In this document: positions 34,019 through 47,112 of the stretch, one piece after another
Layout: each line of letters begins with the position of its first letter
Position numbering within the stretch: the first letter of the stretch is position 1
Source of the DNA: Euborellia annulipes
Lineage: Eukaryota > Arthropoda > Insecta > Dermaptera > Anisolabididae
DNA length: 64,000 bases
Direction of reading: 5' to 3'
Assembly (NCBI GenBank): GCA_023213315.1
Contig: JAKCPI010004492.1
Coordinates: 30,000 to 93,999, forward strand
Made by a program: the position numbers and the translations under genes
Notes under the pieces: generated by a model
Told to the model about the DNA's origin: nothing
Database searches by the model: none
Seen by the model: only the letters and a program-made list of their open reading frames with translations

Positions 34019-34354
34019 GTAATAAGATTAATCGTCGGTGTGCAGAAGACGTTAATGACTGTCTTATTTCAGTCAACTCATAATCCCACTCACCAGATGT
34101 GTAGTAAAATTCTTGCTAATTAATCTCATGAGACAGCCATTTATGATCATATCAGATTTTTTTTTATCCTCGTGTTATTTTACCGTTTTTTTTTTTTTTT
34201 TTTTTTATTACAATTAATTAAATGAGATGTCACATAAAAAGGAGGTCGTTTATTAAAAAAAAAAATCCTTATAATATTTTCATTGGTGTTAAAAACGTCT
34301 CTCTTAAACGAAAATAAAGTAAATTTATTAACTCAAATACGAACGAAAAAAACT

Positions 34355-34530
34355 GGTGGTGCACGGCACCCAACTTTCTCTTCGGTAAGAGACCAGAACG
34401 GTCACACCAGATTTTTTGTGTCGAGATATATTTAGTTTCCCATAGCATCTTAGTTCCAAACTTGCATTTTAAATGTTGACTGCTTGAAATAAACTATGGT
34501 TATTTTTCAAAATTTTAATCTCATATTTGG
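34355..34530 (+). repeat. Family A variant (A') hairpin with different body
   Basis: Shortened hairpin, then CCCATAGCATCTTAGTTCC and AAATGTTGACTGCTTGAA, a body shared with 39690-39862 (minus) and partly 56345-56430. Confidence 0.55.
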
Positions 34531-35064
34531 ACATTTTATACACAATAGAGAATCCTAAATAAATACAAAATTTCATAAGAATCGGAAAATGTGTAAAAAG
34601 TCCCAAAGAGAACGAAATAACCAAACATTTTTCATGGTTTGACTAAATCACCAAACATCCACTACTTTGTGCACGATTCGATTAGCAATTATAATAAATT
34701 GAAAGGAGCTTTCAGCAACGTTAAAACTAAAATTAAGGAAGCAGGCGACCGGAGAGACGACTTGAAGTTTTTCTACCACCTCACTCACTGAAAATTGTGA
34801 GAGGAATTAAATCCCTTTCGTCAAGTTTCAACAAATTCCAAACATCAGCCATTCTTGCCCTTCTTGCCTTTATTCTGATTGAATGATTTGTTGGATATTT
34901 TATAAACAATAGAGAATCCTAATTAAATACAAAATTTCATAAGAATTGGAAAATCTTTTTTTAAAATGTGAACCTCCTTTTGAATCGAAATTAACATGCA
35001 ATTCCCATATGGGGATTTAACATTGGCTCTATGGAAGGAAGAGCCGAATATGAAATACATAAGT

Positions 35065-37615
35065 AAAGTAGTAAAAGAATTTGATTTTCGGTTTAACTGT
35101 GGTTTATTTGTAAAAATTACAACGTTTCGGCCACTCATTCTGTGGCCTTCTTCAGGTACGATTCAGCTAAGATTATAAAGGTTGTTACATCTGTGACAAT
35201 CTCAATTGAACTGGTTGAGAAAACAAGATGGCTGCCGCTTCTCGACCTGCACGCCATCTACACATGAGCGATCGCAGCGCCCTCACATACAATTTGACAC
35301 GAAATTCAAATGTCGTATTTTTAAAAAATATATTAGTATACACTCTCTAAACTACTAATATATTTTTTTAAAATACAACATGTAACAACCTTTATAATCT
35401 TACAAGGGGAAGTCGCGACATGTGGGTCACCGATTTTTTTTCAAACTCATAGGATTTGAAGATTAGTATCTGGACATCAATTTCCTAAAGCAGTACGATG
35501 CGCTGCTCAAGAACACTCAAGAAATCCACTTTGAAGACTATCAAGATTTCCGAGCTCTATAAGTTTGAATAATTTTGTTGGTATGTAAACAGTGCAGGTA
35601 GCCGTGAGAGTAAGCGCAACAGTCTGGTAAACAAGGGGTCAGCTAGTTGGATGCTTGTTCGGGACATTTTTTTTATTTCAACTCCGTATCCGTATATACA
35701 GTATCTCTCATATTAACATTTATAAAAATTCGAAATTAAATTATCAAAAATATTTTAAACCGTAATACAGGGAAGTTTTTTCTTTTTGCAAGTTGTTAGG
35801 GCAAAGGTAATAAAGAAAGACTTTATTTTTATAGGAAAATTTTAATGGATTAGACGACCAGAGTGCGCATTATCCTGGTTTGGCCACAAGGACCATCGTC
35901 AGGCCTGCAAAATATATTAGATTGTCAACAGGGTGCAAATCACTTGTAGTGGAATACACCCTTTGAAAATTTTTTTCAAACATAATCGCAATCCATTATA
36001 CGTCTCTTAGTAAAATAAATTAAAATAAAATCTTACTTTCGAAAACATACCAATAAGTTTTCGATCTCCTTTTATTTATATTAGTTATGCCAATAATAAT
36101 TATACTAGTGAGGAAGACCTTGGGTTCTGTACTGTATGTTTTTATATATATATATATTATAATGGATCGTTATTTCTGGGAATTCTTGTGTAATATAGGC
36201 GCAGTTGTAAGCTGTGTAAAAAATTTTTTTAACAAAAAAATTAATTTCATAGATCTTAAAAAAAGTAAAAAAACATCAGAATACAGCGCTGCTCTTTTTT
36301 TCTTTATTACTTTTATTTTTTTAGAATACTAAAAACGTCAAATGTTTCCTATCTTTTTTCATTTTTTAATGTAAGTATAAATTGTAAAATGGAAGGGCAT
36401 CGAGGGAGCGTTGTTCAAAAAATAAAATAAGGGAAGGAAAAAAGATGAACATTTGACGTTTTAGTATTCTAAATAAAAGTAATAAAGAAAATAAAGAACA
36501 GCGCTGTATTCTGATGTTTTTTTTTTATTTTTACTGATCTTATGAAATTAATTTTTAAAATTTTTTACACACAGTTTATCAACTGCGCCTATATATACAC
36601 ACAAGAATTTCCAGAAATGGAAATCCATTATATATATATATATATATAAAATACATACAGTACAGAACACCAAGTCTCCTCACTAGTTATACTTATTATT
36701 GGCATAACTTATATAATAAATGGAGATCGAAAATTTATTGGTATAAGCTTTCGAAATGTTTTTTAAGATTTTATTTTATTTTATTTTTACTTTGTATGTA
36801 CGTATAGAATTTGAGATTATGTTTAAAAAAAATTTTCAAAGATTGTATTCCACTAGTGATTTGCACCCTGTTGACAATCTAATATATTTACAGGCCTGAT
36901 GTGGTCCTTGTGGCCAAAACCAGGATAATGCGCACTCTGGCTCGTCTAATCCATCAAAATTTTCCTTATAAAAAATAAAGTCTTTCTTTATTACCCTATG
37001 CCTAACACCTGCAAAAAGAAAAAACTTCCTGTATTACGGTGGTTTGATACTACTTCTTTCATCTCCTGAATTCAAAATATTTTAAATTTACATTTATAAT
37101 ATAATATTCGTATTTTCAGTGTGTAACGAGTGGTAAAATAAAAGATGCAAGTTAAATTTATATTGAAAAATATTTGTTAATTTAATTTCAATTTTATAAA
37201 TTTTAATATATGAGTGATAGTATATACGGATGGTGAATTGAAAGAAAAAAAAAAAAACCCCCACAAGCATCGAAGCGACCCCTTGTTTACCAGACTGTTG
37301 CGCTAATCTCGTCACGGCTACCAGACACCTGTTTACATATAAACAAAATATTCAAACCGATAGAGCTCGGAAATCTTGACAGTCTTCAAAGTGGATTTTC
37401 TTGAGTGTTCTTGAGTACCGCATCGTACTGCTTTAGGAAATTGATGTCCAGATACGAATCTTCAAATCCTATGAGTTTGGAAAAAATCGGTGACCCACAT
37501 GTCGCGACTTCCTCGTGTTAGCCGAATTGTACCTGAAGAGCGCTTCACAGAATGAGCGGCGACGTTGTAATTTTTACAAATAAACCCAGTTAAACCGAAA
37601 ATCAAATTCTTTTAC
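35065..37615. repeat. 2.5-kb nested palindrome
   Basis: The left flank (AAAGAATTTGATTTTCGG) is mirrored at about 37590-37612. The arms (GAAGTCGCGACATGTGGG opposite CCCACATGTCGCGACTTC, CAACAGTCTGGTAAACAAGG opposite CCTTGTTTACCAGACTGTTG, and so on) run inward to a ~100-bp loop near 36345-36445. A smaller palindrome (35169-35403) sits in the left arm only. No protein recognised, despite frames such as 36087-36332. Confidence 0.65.
35121..35155 (-). ncRNA. Hammerhead-ribozyme-like module
   Basis: Minus: CTGAAGA, one extra A, perfect GGCCAC/GTGGCC stem, GAAAC, GTT. The right-arm counterpart near 37530-37570 is degraded. Confidence 0.35.
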
Positions 37616-37654
37616 TAATGATAACAACCGCAGAAAGCCTCAACTCCAAAACAT

Positions 37655-37795
37655 AAGTAAAGTGTACTCCAAACAATTTTCACAAAAAAATATATACTGA
37701 TATAGAGAGCATCTAAAAAACAATTGATTTTTGAATTTTAATCAAAATCGTTAGAGTCAATTTTGTGAAAATCGAAAAAAACTCGAAAAATTAAT
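37655..37795 (+). repeat. Family A body fragment
   Basis: AGAGCATCTAAAAAACAATT and ATCAAAATCGTTAGAG. Confidence 0.55.
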
Positions 37796-38306
37796 GGCGC
37801 CAAAAATGCCATGCCGCTTTTGTTTTTGTCTTACCAGATACGTGTGTAAAATCATACATTCGGTTCATTGCTCGATGAGGTATCACCAAGTCCCTCATCC
37901 ACATGTCGATACATGGAGATGTAGAAATCGAACGTTTATCTTTCTGAATTACTTTCTTCATTATCTTCTATATTCACCAGATCCGGCTTCCTAAGCATGT
38001 TGGCAAGATATCAAAAAGATGCTCTAGGGAAAGAGATCTGACTCCGATGAAGTCTATTTTGAGGCCATAGAAAGATCATTTGGTAAGCAAACAGTAGGCC
38101 AAGTCTCCTTGATAGTCCGAGCTGCTTTTTCAAAATTTGAAATTTTTCCCGAGCTCACAATTAAATTTGAAGAAAATTTCTTTTTCCCCTCACGTGGAAA
38201 TCATTTTTATCTTTTCTTTTTTAGCAAAACTAAACTTTTTTTCCGGTCTCTTTTTTTGGGTGAAACATGACTTTTTTTTGCACTTCGCGGAAAATTAACA
38301 TTTAAC

Positions 38307-38705
38307 CAGATCTATTCTTTAAAAATAGACGTTAAAATTTAAAATAAACAAATGGGTGTTAAAAAGTAATGTAAAAACAATCAGCGTTAAAAAAATGCTA
38401 TTCAAATCACTTCCTTGCCCCACATAGCTATTCTATAAATAAAAACTTTAAAGCCAAAGCGTTAACATTTAATAAATGGTGTTAAAAATTAATGTCATGT
38501 CTAGGGGGTACCTATTTTAGCGTCGTGTTTAAAATAAACATGGCGGTCTTACCTAAAAAGTAAGGTTATGGTGTTGATAGCTTTGAAATAAAAGCAACAT
38601 GTTAACGTCGCTGTTAAAACTTAGAGATTAACATTTTTTTAACGCTGATTGTTTTTACATTACTTTTTAACACCTATTTTTTTTAATTTCAACGTTTATT
38701 TTTAG
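38307..38705. repeat. Inverted repeat element, ~80-bp arms
   Basis: AAAAAGTAATGTAAAAACAA / TTGTTTTTACATTACTTTTT, extended by CAGCGTTAAA / TTTAACGCTG; AT-rich interior rich in GTTAA. Confidence 0.55.
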
Positions 38706-39219
38706 AGAATCGAGAGCCACAAATAATCCTTCAAAGAGCCGCATTTACTACTAAGACTTGAATAATTTCTTCAAACTATAATTTTTATTCGGTTGGCGTT
38801 CTAAAATTTTGTCTCTCGTTTGCTAGTCAAGTGTGTCTGTTGTAGGAAGGAGGACATGACAACCTCTTAAAGAACTTAATCCTCCTCTTTCTCCTTTGGA
38901 CTTTATTTAAGAAAAGGGTTGAAGAAAGAAAGCAATTCCCTTTTTACTTTTTTATCTTCTCTCTCTAACTTTGATGCTCTTTTTTTTTTTTTTTTTTTGC
39001 AAACCTAATAATGATCATTAAAAAAAATTTCCAATTTTAAACTTGGAAACATCATTTATAATTCATTCATTATCAAAAGAGTTCTTTCTTAAAAAAAAAA
39101 ATAGAATTGGTGTTGCGAGAAAACAATTGAGGGGAGGTAAATTGGATAGGTGACCTCTCTCTGAACTCTCCGGAATTATCATCCATTCTTGAAGGCTTAC
39201 TATGAAGGATGTACGTGCA

Positions 39220-39597
39220 CAGTGGCGTATTCAGGGGGGCCCGGGGGGGCCGGGCCCCCCCCCCAAAGCCTCTCTCCAAAACAAAAAAAAATACCTATTG
39301 TTTTTCCCTAATGATTTTTTTTTTTAAATAATTATTTTATTAACTCTCATAAATTCTAAAATCTAACAAAAAACCTATAAATAATTGAAAAAATCTCTAG
39401 TATTTACGAATTTTGTATTAAAATTATTTTTTATTTCAAGAAAAAAAAATTTTTTTTTATTTGATTTTTATTTATAATTAGGGCCTATTATATTATCTAA
39501 AAAAAAATTCTCCACTTTAAGTTTCTTGGAGAAGGGGGGGGGTGTCATAAAACTTTTGGGCCCCCCCCCCCAAGCAGAAACCCTGGCTACGCTACTG
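39220..39597. mobile_element. hAT-like MITE, 378 bp
   Basis: TSD TACGTGCA perfect (39212-39219, 39598-39605). Ends CAGTGGCGTATTCAGG / CCCTGGCTACGCTACTG. Sub-terminal G/C runs. Confidence 0.75.
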
Positions 39598-39689
39598 TAC
39601 GTGCATATAATAATTTGAACCAGAAATTTTATTTGCTGACGACTAATTGCAATACACAGTTTCGGTCATTCATGAGATTAAATTTTTGA

Positions 39690-39862
39690 AAAATATCCAT
39701 AGTTAACTTCAAGCAGTCAACATTTAAAATAAAAAGTTTGGAACTAAGGTGCTATGGGAAAGTTAATATATCTCGACACAAAAATCTGGTGTTAACAGCA
39801 CTTTCTCTTTACCGAAGCGTAGGAGAAAGTTGTGTGCTGTGCGCCACTCACACCAGATTTTT
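39690..39862 (-). repeat. Family A variant (A')
   Basis: Hairpin at 39778-39862 preceded by the A' body seen at 34355-34530. Confidence 0.55.
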
Positions 39863-39959
39863 TTTTTACTGTCCTAAAATTTGACCCCAGGTACAACTGG
39901 CTTGCACATTGCATCCTCTGCTCCGTAGACATACCGATTGATCTCCACGTACAAATACT

Positions 39960-40085
39960 ATGCAGTAATATATTACAGAAACAAAAATTTCAAATGCCTG
40001 AAAAATAGACTAGAAAACTTCGCCATAGATATCCAAGAGTACCTCAGCTACTGGAAGCAAGCATTAAACCCCACGAATAATATGA
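39960..40085 (+). pseudogene. Possible LINE reverse-transcriptase scrap
   Basis: A plus frame reads CLKNRLENFAIDIQEYLSYW then KQALNPT, resembling the segment after the YADD box in LINE polymerases. A 45-bp direct repeat (about 39871-39915 and 40137-40182) flanks the region. Short and unconfirmed. Confidence 0.25.
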
Positions 40086-41057
40086 TAATAGTCATCGGAG
40101 GTTGCTCTCTACAATAGAATCCCGTCGTGAAGCACCTTGTCCTAAACTTTGACCCCAGGAACAACTGGCTTGCACATTGCAGCCAACGCAAAAACAGCAA
40201 AGAGGCCTCTTTTAAACTGAAAAAGTCATCTTCATTGACTACAAAATCCAAATAGTCCGACCCAGGCTCAGTGCTTCTATCAGGTCCTCGAGCCCGAAGA
40301 TCCAGTCGAATTTAATCAAAGAACAAACTGAATGTTCGCATTAATATCAAATGGGGGAAATAGAGAGATCAAACATTTCAATCAATATTGTCGGCTGAAT
40401 ATTATTGAGGAAAATAATGTAATTTCAGAGAGTGTGTATGTAAATGTATCATTATCCTCTACTATGTACTGTAACGTTTAAATCAACACTTTACAATTCA
40501 AGTCGTTTACATTATTATGTTTGGCTGCTCGAAGAGGGGAAGGTGGGATTATTTATTCGCCTCTAATTACAGTAGTTATTACTGACTACGCAGTCTGACT
40601 TTTGGCTTTCCCTTTAATTTCAAATTTTGGGGGGTTTTTTTTTTATTTCATTTTCCTAAAAATCTAGCTTTATACCCCATTGAAAAATAATAATACAAGC
40701 TTCGTGACCTGAGGGCTTTTAAGACTTTCCCTTCAAATTTAAATGATTAGAGAATAAACAAGTAATATTAAAAAATCTGGTGTGACTGGGGCACCTTCGG
40801 TAATCGAAAGTTGTGTTCTGTGCTTGTCACACCAGATTTTTTGTGTCGACATGTATTTAGTTTCCGACACGTACGGTACATTCGATTTTCAAGATGTAAA
40901 ATTTATAAGTAAAATATTTATATTTTTGGCAACCATTTCTCCTATCTTTTCTATAGAGTACAAGAGTAAGAAGTGGTCTTCAGAAGATTTCAATGGCAAA
41001 ATGAGAATATACATTTTAAAAGAGAATCTAAAAAATAGTTGATTTATGAATTTTAAA

Positions 41058-41431
41058 TAGGGTCCGACCGAAACAAGATTTTCAGCCGAAACCGAATATT
41101 CGGCCTCAATCTTAGTTTCGGCGAAACCGTAACCGAAACTTGTATTTCCTATAAAAAATTAATATCATTTTACCTTTTTTTTTGAAATTTTTTCCCCAGC
41201 GGAAAATAATTTTTTTTCCCTCCCGTCAAAATCATTTTACCTTTTTTTAGGGAGACTAAATTTTTTCCGCACCTTTTCCGCTTTTGCGATATTTGACCTT
41301 TTTTTTTTTACGTGCGAGTCTCATCCCATCTTTTCAGACTCAGGTTTCGGCTATTTTTTTGCCGAAACCCGACGGCTGAACCCGGTTTTGGCCGAAACCG
41401 TAGCCGAAACCGAATATTCTGTCGGTTTCTA
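41058..41431. mobile_element. hAT-like element, 374 bp
   Basis: TSD ATTTTAAA / ATTTTAAG (7 of 8). Ends TAGGGTCCGACCGAAA and (reversed) TAGAAACCGACAGAAT. Inner GCCGAAACCGAATATTCGG motifs occur near both ends. Confidence 0.6.
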
Positions 41432-41705
41432 ATTTTAAGCAAAATCGTTGGAGCGAATTTTGAGAAAATCAAAAAAAAAAAAAAAAAAACTAAAGTAAAG
41501 TACTAGTACTCTTTGGTCGATTTTGTTTCAAAGCTTCGTGTCACGTGCAGGGGGGTGCCTAACTTAAATATAAAATTTAAACTCCCTAGCTCTTTTCGTT
41601 CTTGAGATATTTTGTTCACAGACAGACATACCATGTCGAGAAAACCACCTTTTGGATTCAGGGGAACTCCAAAATCGAATTTTTAACATGAATTCAATAC
41701 TAACA

Positions 41706-43285
41706 TATACCGGGTGGGCCAATAGTGGACGGAAGATTGTGGGGCTTATTAACGATTATTTTTAACGTTCTGTTAATCGTAGTATAATGTGGGACCTTTA
41801 GGCTACAAATTAAAAATATTTTTTGTTCTCAATTTGCCTTTTTATACAGAGGGTGACCCATTTCAAAGTTGATGTTTTTTAAATGGAACGCCCTATATAT
41901 TATTGTATTATTTTATTTTACGGCCAATTTTAGTATGACTTTATGTCTGCAATATATTCCAAACTACTGTTTAGCCGCAAATCGGGTTCTTTGTGAAAAA
42001 ACCGTTGTCTGAAAATTGAATCGCGCGAACCATAAGACTTAAGGACTGTTCTTTTGTGATGTTACTAATCATGAAATGTACTAATGTAGGCCAGATGGGT
42101 AACCCTGAATTATTCTTATGTTGGGAGATATGGCCATGCCAATTTGGAAAATTTCAAACATGGATAACTTTATTTTTCAAATGGAACATGCTACTTTTTT
42201 GATGCCAAGGGACGTGAAATTTAATTCTCTTTCCTAATGACATAAGGTTGTCTATACATATCTTTGGTAGTTTTCTTTTATTCCAAAATATCTGATAACA
42301 GAAAAAAAAAACTATTAATTATAGACAAAACCATTTAAAAAAACAATCCAAACGCAAACAAAATTGTAATAAATGGAAAAGATATGCTAAATATTCGAAA
42401 ATGTATTTAAATTTCCTTAAAATCATTTATTTGAACTCCTCGAAGAAGTCCCGCTTGCTCAAATTGAAGGTATGATTTTTTCAACAAGATGGCGCACCTC
42501 CTAACCTAAACATAACCCAAATTTCTTTTCGAGAAGTTCAAATAAATGATTTTAAGAGAAATTTAAATACATTTTCGAATATTTAGGCATATCTTTTCCA
42601 TTTATTACAATTTTGTTTGCGTTTGGATTGTTTCTTTTTAAAATGGTTTTGTCTATAATTAATATTTCCTTTTTTTTTTTTCGTTATCAGATATTTTTGG
42701 AATAAAAAGAAAACTACCAAAGATATGTATAGACAACCTTATGTCATTAGAAAGAGAATTAAATTTCACGTCCCTTGGCATCAAAAAAAGTAGCATGTTC
42801 CATTTGAAAAAATAAAGTTATCCATGTTTGAAATTTTCCAAATTGGCATGGCCATATCTCCCAACATAAGAATAATTCCGGGTTACCCATCTGGCCTACA
42901 TTAGTACATTTCATGATTAGTAACATCACAAAAGAACAGTCCCCTAAGTCTTATGGTTCGCGCGATATTCAATTTTTTTCAGACAGCAGTTTTTTCACAA
43001 AAACCCGATTTGCGGCTAAACGGTTTGGTTTGGAATACATTGCATGACATAAAGTCATACTAAAATTGGCCGTAGAATCCAAATATGCAATAATATATAG
43101 GGCGTTCCATTTAAAAAAACATAACTTTGATATGGGTCACCCTGTATAAAAAGTGCAATTGGAACAAAAATATTTTTAATTTGCAGCCCTAAAGGTCCCA
43201 CATTATATACGATTAACAAACTTTAAAAATGTCCGTTAATAAGCCCACAATCTTCCGTCCACGCACTAATGGCCCACCCGGTATA
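41706..43285. mobile_element. Mariner/IS630-type foldback element with ~730-bp arms
   Basis: Near-perfect long inverted repeat. The left end is TATACCGGGTGGGCC (41706) and the right end its complement (43271-43285), with a TA duplication. It is inserted in the terminal palindrome of a family A copy. Arms of roughly 730 bp face each other around a short loop near 42470-42510. The loop reads FFQQDGAPPN in frame (42476-42505), the catalytic-Asp box of mariner/IS630 transposases, preceded by a stop. It appears to be a foldback derivative that kept a scrap of transposase at its centre. Confidence 0.7.
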
Positions 43286-43309
43286 GAGGTAAGAAAGAGA
43301 AAGTAAAAA

Positions 43310-44355
43310 AAAAGCCGCAGTTTGGCCTACCCCCTGCTATAAGTTTATACACCTTTAGAATATGGTATCGCTATGGAATATGATTATTGGCGAGAAAATA
43401 AAATGATTAATCTAAATAAATTTACTTCAACAAAGCGTAATACGTGTTTAGGATTTTCTACCCCCCCCCATTTCATTTCCTCTCTGACGCATTTGGCTCA
43501 TAGATTTTGTATATGTAAAAGCGAATGTTTCTATAAATAAAGATTGCATTTTTAATAAAAGGAATAATTTATACCAAATTAGAAAGAGAGAGAGAATTTT
43601 GTTATATAGCTATACCTATTTATATTGAACACACACACACACACCAACTAAAACATTCAAACAAGATATCGCACTCTCACAGAATTATAAATTATTGTCG
43701 TTAAAACACCCCCCCCCCCCCCCCCCCCTTGAAACTAGACAGAGTCTGATGGGGTTTCATCAATTAACTGGCGGATAACACGCCTAATTGATTTTATGTT
43801 GTGTTTTTTATGTTAATCTAAAACAATTTAACAAATGGCCATTTCCTTCATATACCTCGCTCGAGTAAGCGGCGTTCAACTCACAGGTGGACGTGAGCCA
43901 GTTCATCGAGGTTTAATGGGAAAAGAGAGAAACAGAGGGGGGGGGGGGCGTTGGGGTCTAGGAAAAGGAAAAAAAAATTAAAAAATCTTTATATGTGATG
44001 CGCGACCTCTTGTCGGCTAAGTAAAATTATCGGTACGGGAATTTTAGTCGAATTGGGTAACAAATATCGATTTTTTGGGTTTCGATTGAATACGATTCTT
44101 CAATATTTCCTATACAAGTTTATTCGGGAATTTTAGCGATGAAAATCCGATAAATACTACAAAATAATCGATTTGTAATAGTTTTTCATTGTGATTAAAT
44201 GCGTTTTACTCAAAACCCCGTTTTTTTATATCTATAACTTTCAAAGGCTGCAGCATTTTTAGTTTTTGATGTTTTGAACTAAAAATGTTCAGGAAATTAT
44301 CCTCAACAATCAAATATCAATAACTCAAATTGAGAAATTCCCTTTTCACTTTCGG
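43310..44355. other. Unassigned, with homopolymer tracts
   Basis: Long C run near 43708-43728 and G run near 43937-43948. No gene. Confidence 0.35.
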
Positions 44356-44357
44356 CA

Positions 44358-44738
44358 TCCACCTATGAGGCCTTCAGCGCCAGAACGGCCTAACCCACAT
44401 GTCACTTTTTTTGTTTTATGCCTTAACACTATCCTCATAACTTATATTTTAAAAAATCTGGTGTGACTTACCTTTGGCAAAAGAAAGTTGTGTTCTGTTC
44501 TTGTCACAACAGATTTTTTTGAGTCGAAATATATTTTGTTTCCGCTGATATATTAAAACTCAAGATGTAAAGGGAGAGTAAAAATACCGTTATGTCCTAA
44601 GCAACCATCTTGTTTTTATCGCTAGATTTCGGCACATATACTACTCTGAGAAATTCATGATTTAATAGATACTAAGGCATAGGATAGATACTAGTGAATT
44701 TGAGGGTTAGGCCGTTCTGGTGCTGAAGGCCTCATATG
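44358..44738. repeat. Element with ~35-bp inverted ends
   Basis: TATGAGGCCTTCAGCGCCAG...GGCCTAACCC at left, complement at 44704-44738. It encloses a family A hairpin (44450-44522). Confidence 0.5.
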
Positions 44739-44745
44739 TGTATTA

Positions 44746-45003
44746 CAAGGGCGGATACAAGGGGGGTAAAGGGGTAATTACTCCTCTGAGATTTGAAAAA
44801 AAATACTTTTTTTTTCGAAAAAATTTATTTTTTAATGTAAAATTTTAAAAATGAATACTTAAAAATTTGTTTTGCATTTATATTCGGCAAACAAGTACAG
44901 AATGCGCCTTTAAATTTCCGAAATTAAGAAAAAATAGTGTGCTGTGCGACCAGTCACACCAGATTACCCCCTCCCCGGAGAAACACCTCTGGATCCGCCC
45001 TTG
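44746..45003 (+). mobile_element. hAT-like MITE (260-bp family)
   Basis: TSD GTGTATTA perfect (44738-44745, 45004-45011). Ends CAAGGGCGGATACAAGG / CCTCTGGATCCGCCCTTG. Confidence 0.75.
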
Positions 45004-45429
45004 GTGTATTATAGGCTTTTTAATTTGCTTATATCTCTAGAACTACTTATCGAATATGGATGAAACTTGGGATGTTTATAATGCTTTGTGTTGGTAACAA
45101 GACATTAAAAGGAGTGAAATCGTCCTCAGGAAAGAAGATGAATGAAAAAAAAAGAAGTATTTTTTTACCATCCCCTGATTCCCGTCTAATTCAGCGAATT
45201 CATAACAAATTATTTGAGTAAAAACGCTATAAAGTGTCTGTTTTTATTCCTCTTGGCTACTGAGGCCATTTAATGATCTTAACGTGTCCATATATGGCAA
45301 CGGGGCAAGTTCGTCACGCTGATTCCTCGGGGTCACCTACCCCAGGTTTCAACTCGGTCTTCTTCCTCTTATATTTTGTCGAATAAAATGATAACCTCCT
45401 CAACTAGGACATCATCCCTAGAGAGGTTG

Positions 45430-45605
45430 GATAAAAAGGAACCGGGTGGAACCAAAAATAAGGATTAGTTCACTAGCTAGAAACGAACGCAGGAGGAGGA
45501 GTTAGAGATAGGAAATAATGTAACTTAACGGGTTGCCGGTAGATGGCTACGAGGCCGGTAGGGTTTGAGGTGTGTGTCTCCGTGCACGAAAGCACCTCGG
45601 GTAAG
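45430..45605 (-). repeat. Repeat D, copy 2
   Basis: Opposite-strand match to 29722-29878 (AGGAGGAGGAGTTAGAGATA, GTAGATGGCTACGAGGCC, GAAAGCACCTCGGGTAA). Confidence 0.5.
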
Positions 45606-46054
45606 GAATTACAAATAATAAAATTCTTTTTTTTAAGTAATAAATCAACAAAATTTGTTTATACGTATATAACCTCAAAATATTCTAAAAAAAAAAAAAT
45701 AAATAAACATGATTTGCATACACGTTAAGGAAATTTAAAAATTCAGAATTTATTTTGTGTGAATATAAATGTTATTATCTTTCAAAAAAAAAAAAAAAAA
45801 AAAATGGCGTCGAAGCTTCTGATTGATTTAATCCGGGGAAAGCAAGGGCAAGGAGGGAGAACATTTTATCCCAGGAAGCTTCTTCTAATTCACTTTGATA
45901 GGCTCATTTAATTAACCCCAAAATCACAAATAAAAAAAAATAAAAAAAATAATTCCCCTCTCTGTGTTTTAAATTCTAGATTGGAATGGACGCAAGTTGA
46001 TTTGATTATGTAGAAAAAATGTCAAGAAATGATAATGCAACTCCGTTCTGTTAA

Positions 46055-46640
46055 GAGGGACTCGGGAGTGAAGGTGTTACGCATGTTTTTCCCGCTAAGA
46101 TGGCGTTGTGTGTCATTAAAAGTATCCCCAAAAATCAAGTATTTCAAAAATTTGCCAAGAGATGTCAGAAAGGTAGCTAATAATATTTAATGCATTTGGT
46201 TGATTTTCATTGATCTTTTAACAATAAATAACTTTATAAATGTTATTATATATTATGTATCTTTTATAAAAGCATAAAAATATATAAATATAGGCCAGAT
46301 ATAGGGTAATATTAGGTGATCGTCTGTTAGACTAGCCTGCCATCTATTGCAAGAATGCTGAACTAATTTGACAGTTGATTTTTAAATAAATCATCTAAGC
46401 TTATTTTAAAAATTTCTTAATTAATATGTGATTAATAATAACAATAAATTCATTTTTAAATTTAAAAAAAATTAAAGATTATTGGGACAGATTGTTTTTT
46501 TGTATTTGCTTGATAACAAAAAAATTAATTACGATAATTTTTTTATAAGTCATTAAAAACATTATAGCTCGATGTCCCAATAATCTCTTATGAATTTAAT
46601 TCATTTAAAAAAAAACCGCATCGAAAAATTTGTTCTAACC
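46055..46640. mobile_element. Repeat E, copy 2
   Basis: Collinear with 8636-9215, including AGATTATTGGGACA / TGTCCCAATAATCT and the AACCGCAT end. Confidence 0.6.
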
Positions 46641-46830
46641 TGGTAGGGGCGGATGATAAGCAAGGCGCACTAGGGCGCGTTGAATATGGGGGCCCCCAAA
46701 ATTGATTATCATATTAATTCTGTTCGGGTTATAAAATTTCATTTAATTTTTATAAAAACTTTATCAATTGACTTATGAAATTCAATCATTATTTTAATGT
46801 TTCCTGTAACATAATATTTCCTCTCATTTT

Positions 46831-47112
46831 TTTTTTTTTTTTTTTTGGAATGGGTGCATAAGGTCCGAAGACCTATAATGACCAATAGTCACATGCAGCC
46901 AGGAAGAAAATAAAAACAAAAGGAGAAGCATAAAGGGGAAACTCAACTGCGGGAACTGAGAAGATGCCTGTTGAGGTTAGACTTGAAAGTCTGAAGATTG
47001 TAAGTTTTGGGGAAGATAGACGCAGGGAGCTTGTTCCAATCACGGGAGGTCATGGGGACAAAGGAAGAAAAGATGCTGGGAAGATGCCTCTCTTGTGTTC
47101 CGTGAATATGTT
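46831..47112 (-). pseudogene. LINE 3' end, second copy
   Basis: Same element as at 51144-51490 in opposite orientation, with its own poly(A) (read as poly-T at 46831-46847) and an internal deletion of about 50 bp. It retains the uninterrupted sequence around CAATGCAA where the other copy carries a hAT element, so it acts as a paralogous empty site. Confidence 0.6.

Larger units (their letters stand above)
40768..43310 (+). repeat. Family A copy interrupted by hAT-like and mariner-type elements
   Basis: Hairpin 40768-40842, body, hAT-like 41058-41431, body and tail to 41705, foldback 41706-43285, terminal half to about 43310. Confidence 0.65.

Noticed and set aside
36087..36332. 81-codon plus-strand frame
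   Set aside because: It lies in one arm of a palindrome, is AT-rich and is not conserved as a frame in the mirrored arm.
46635..46700. Possible hAT left end (GGTAGGGGCGGATGATAAGC)
   Set aside because: No matching right end or duplicated target within a plausible distance.
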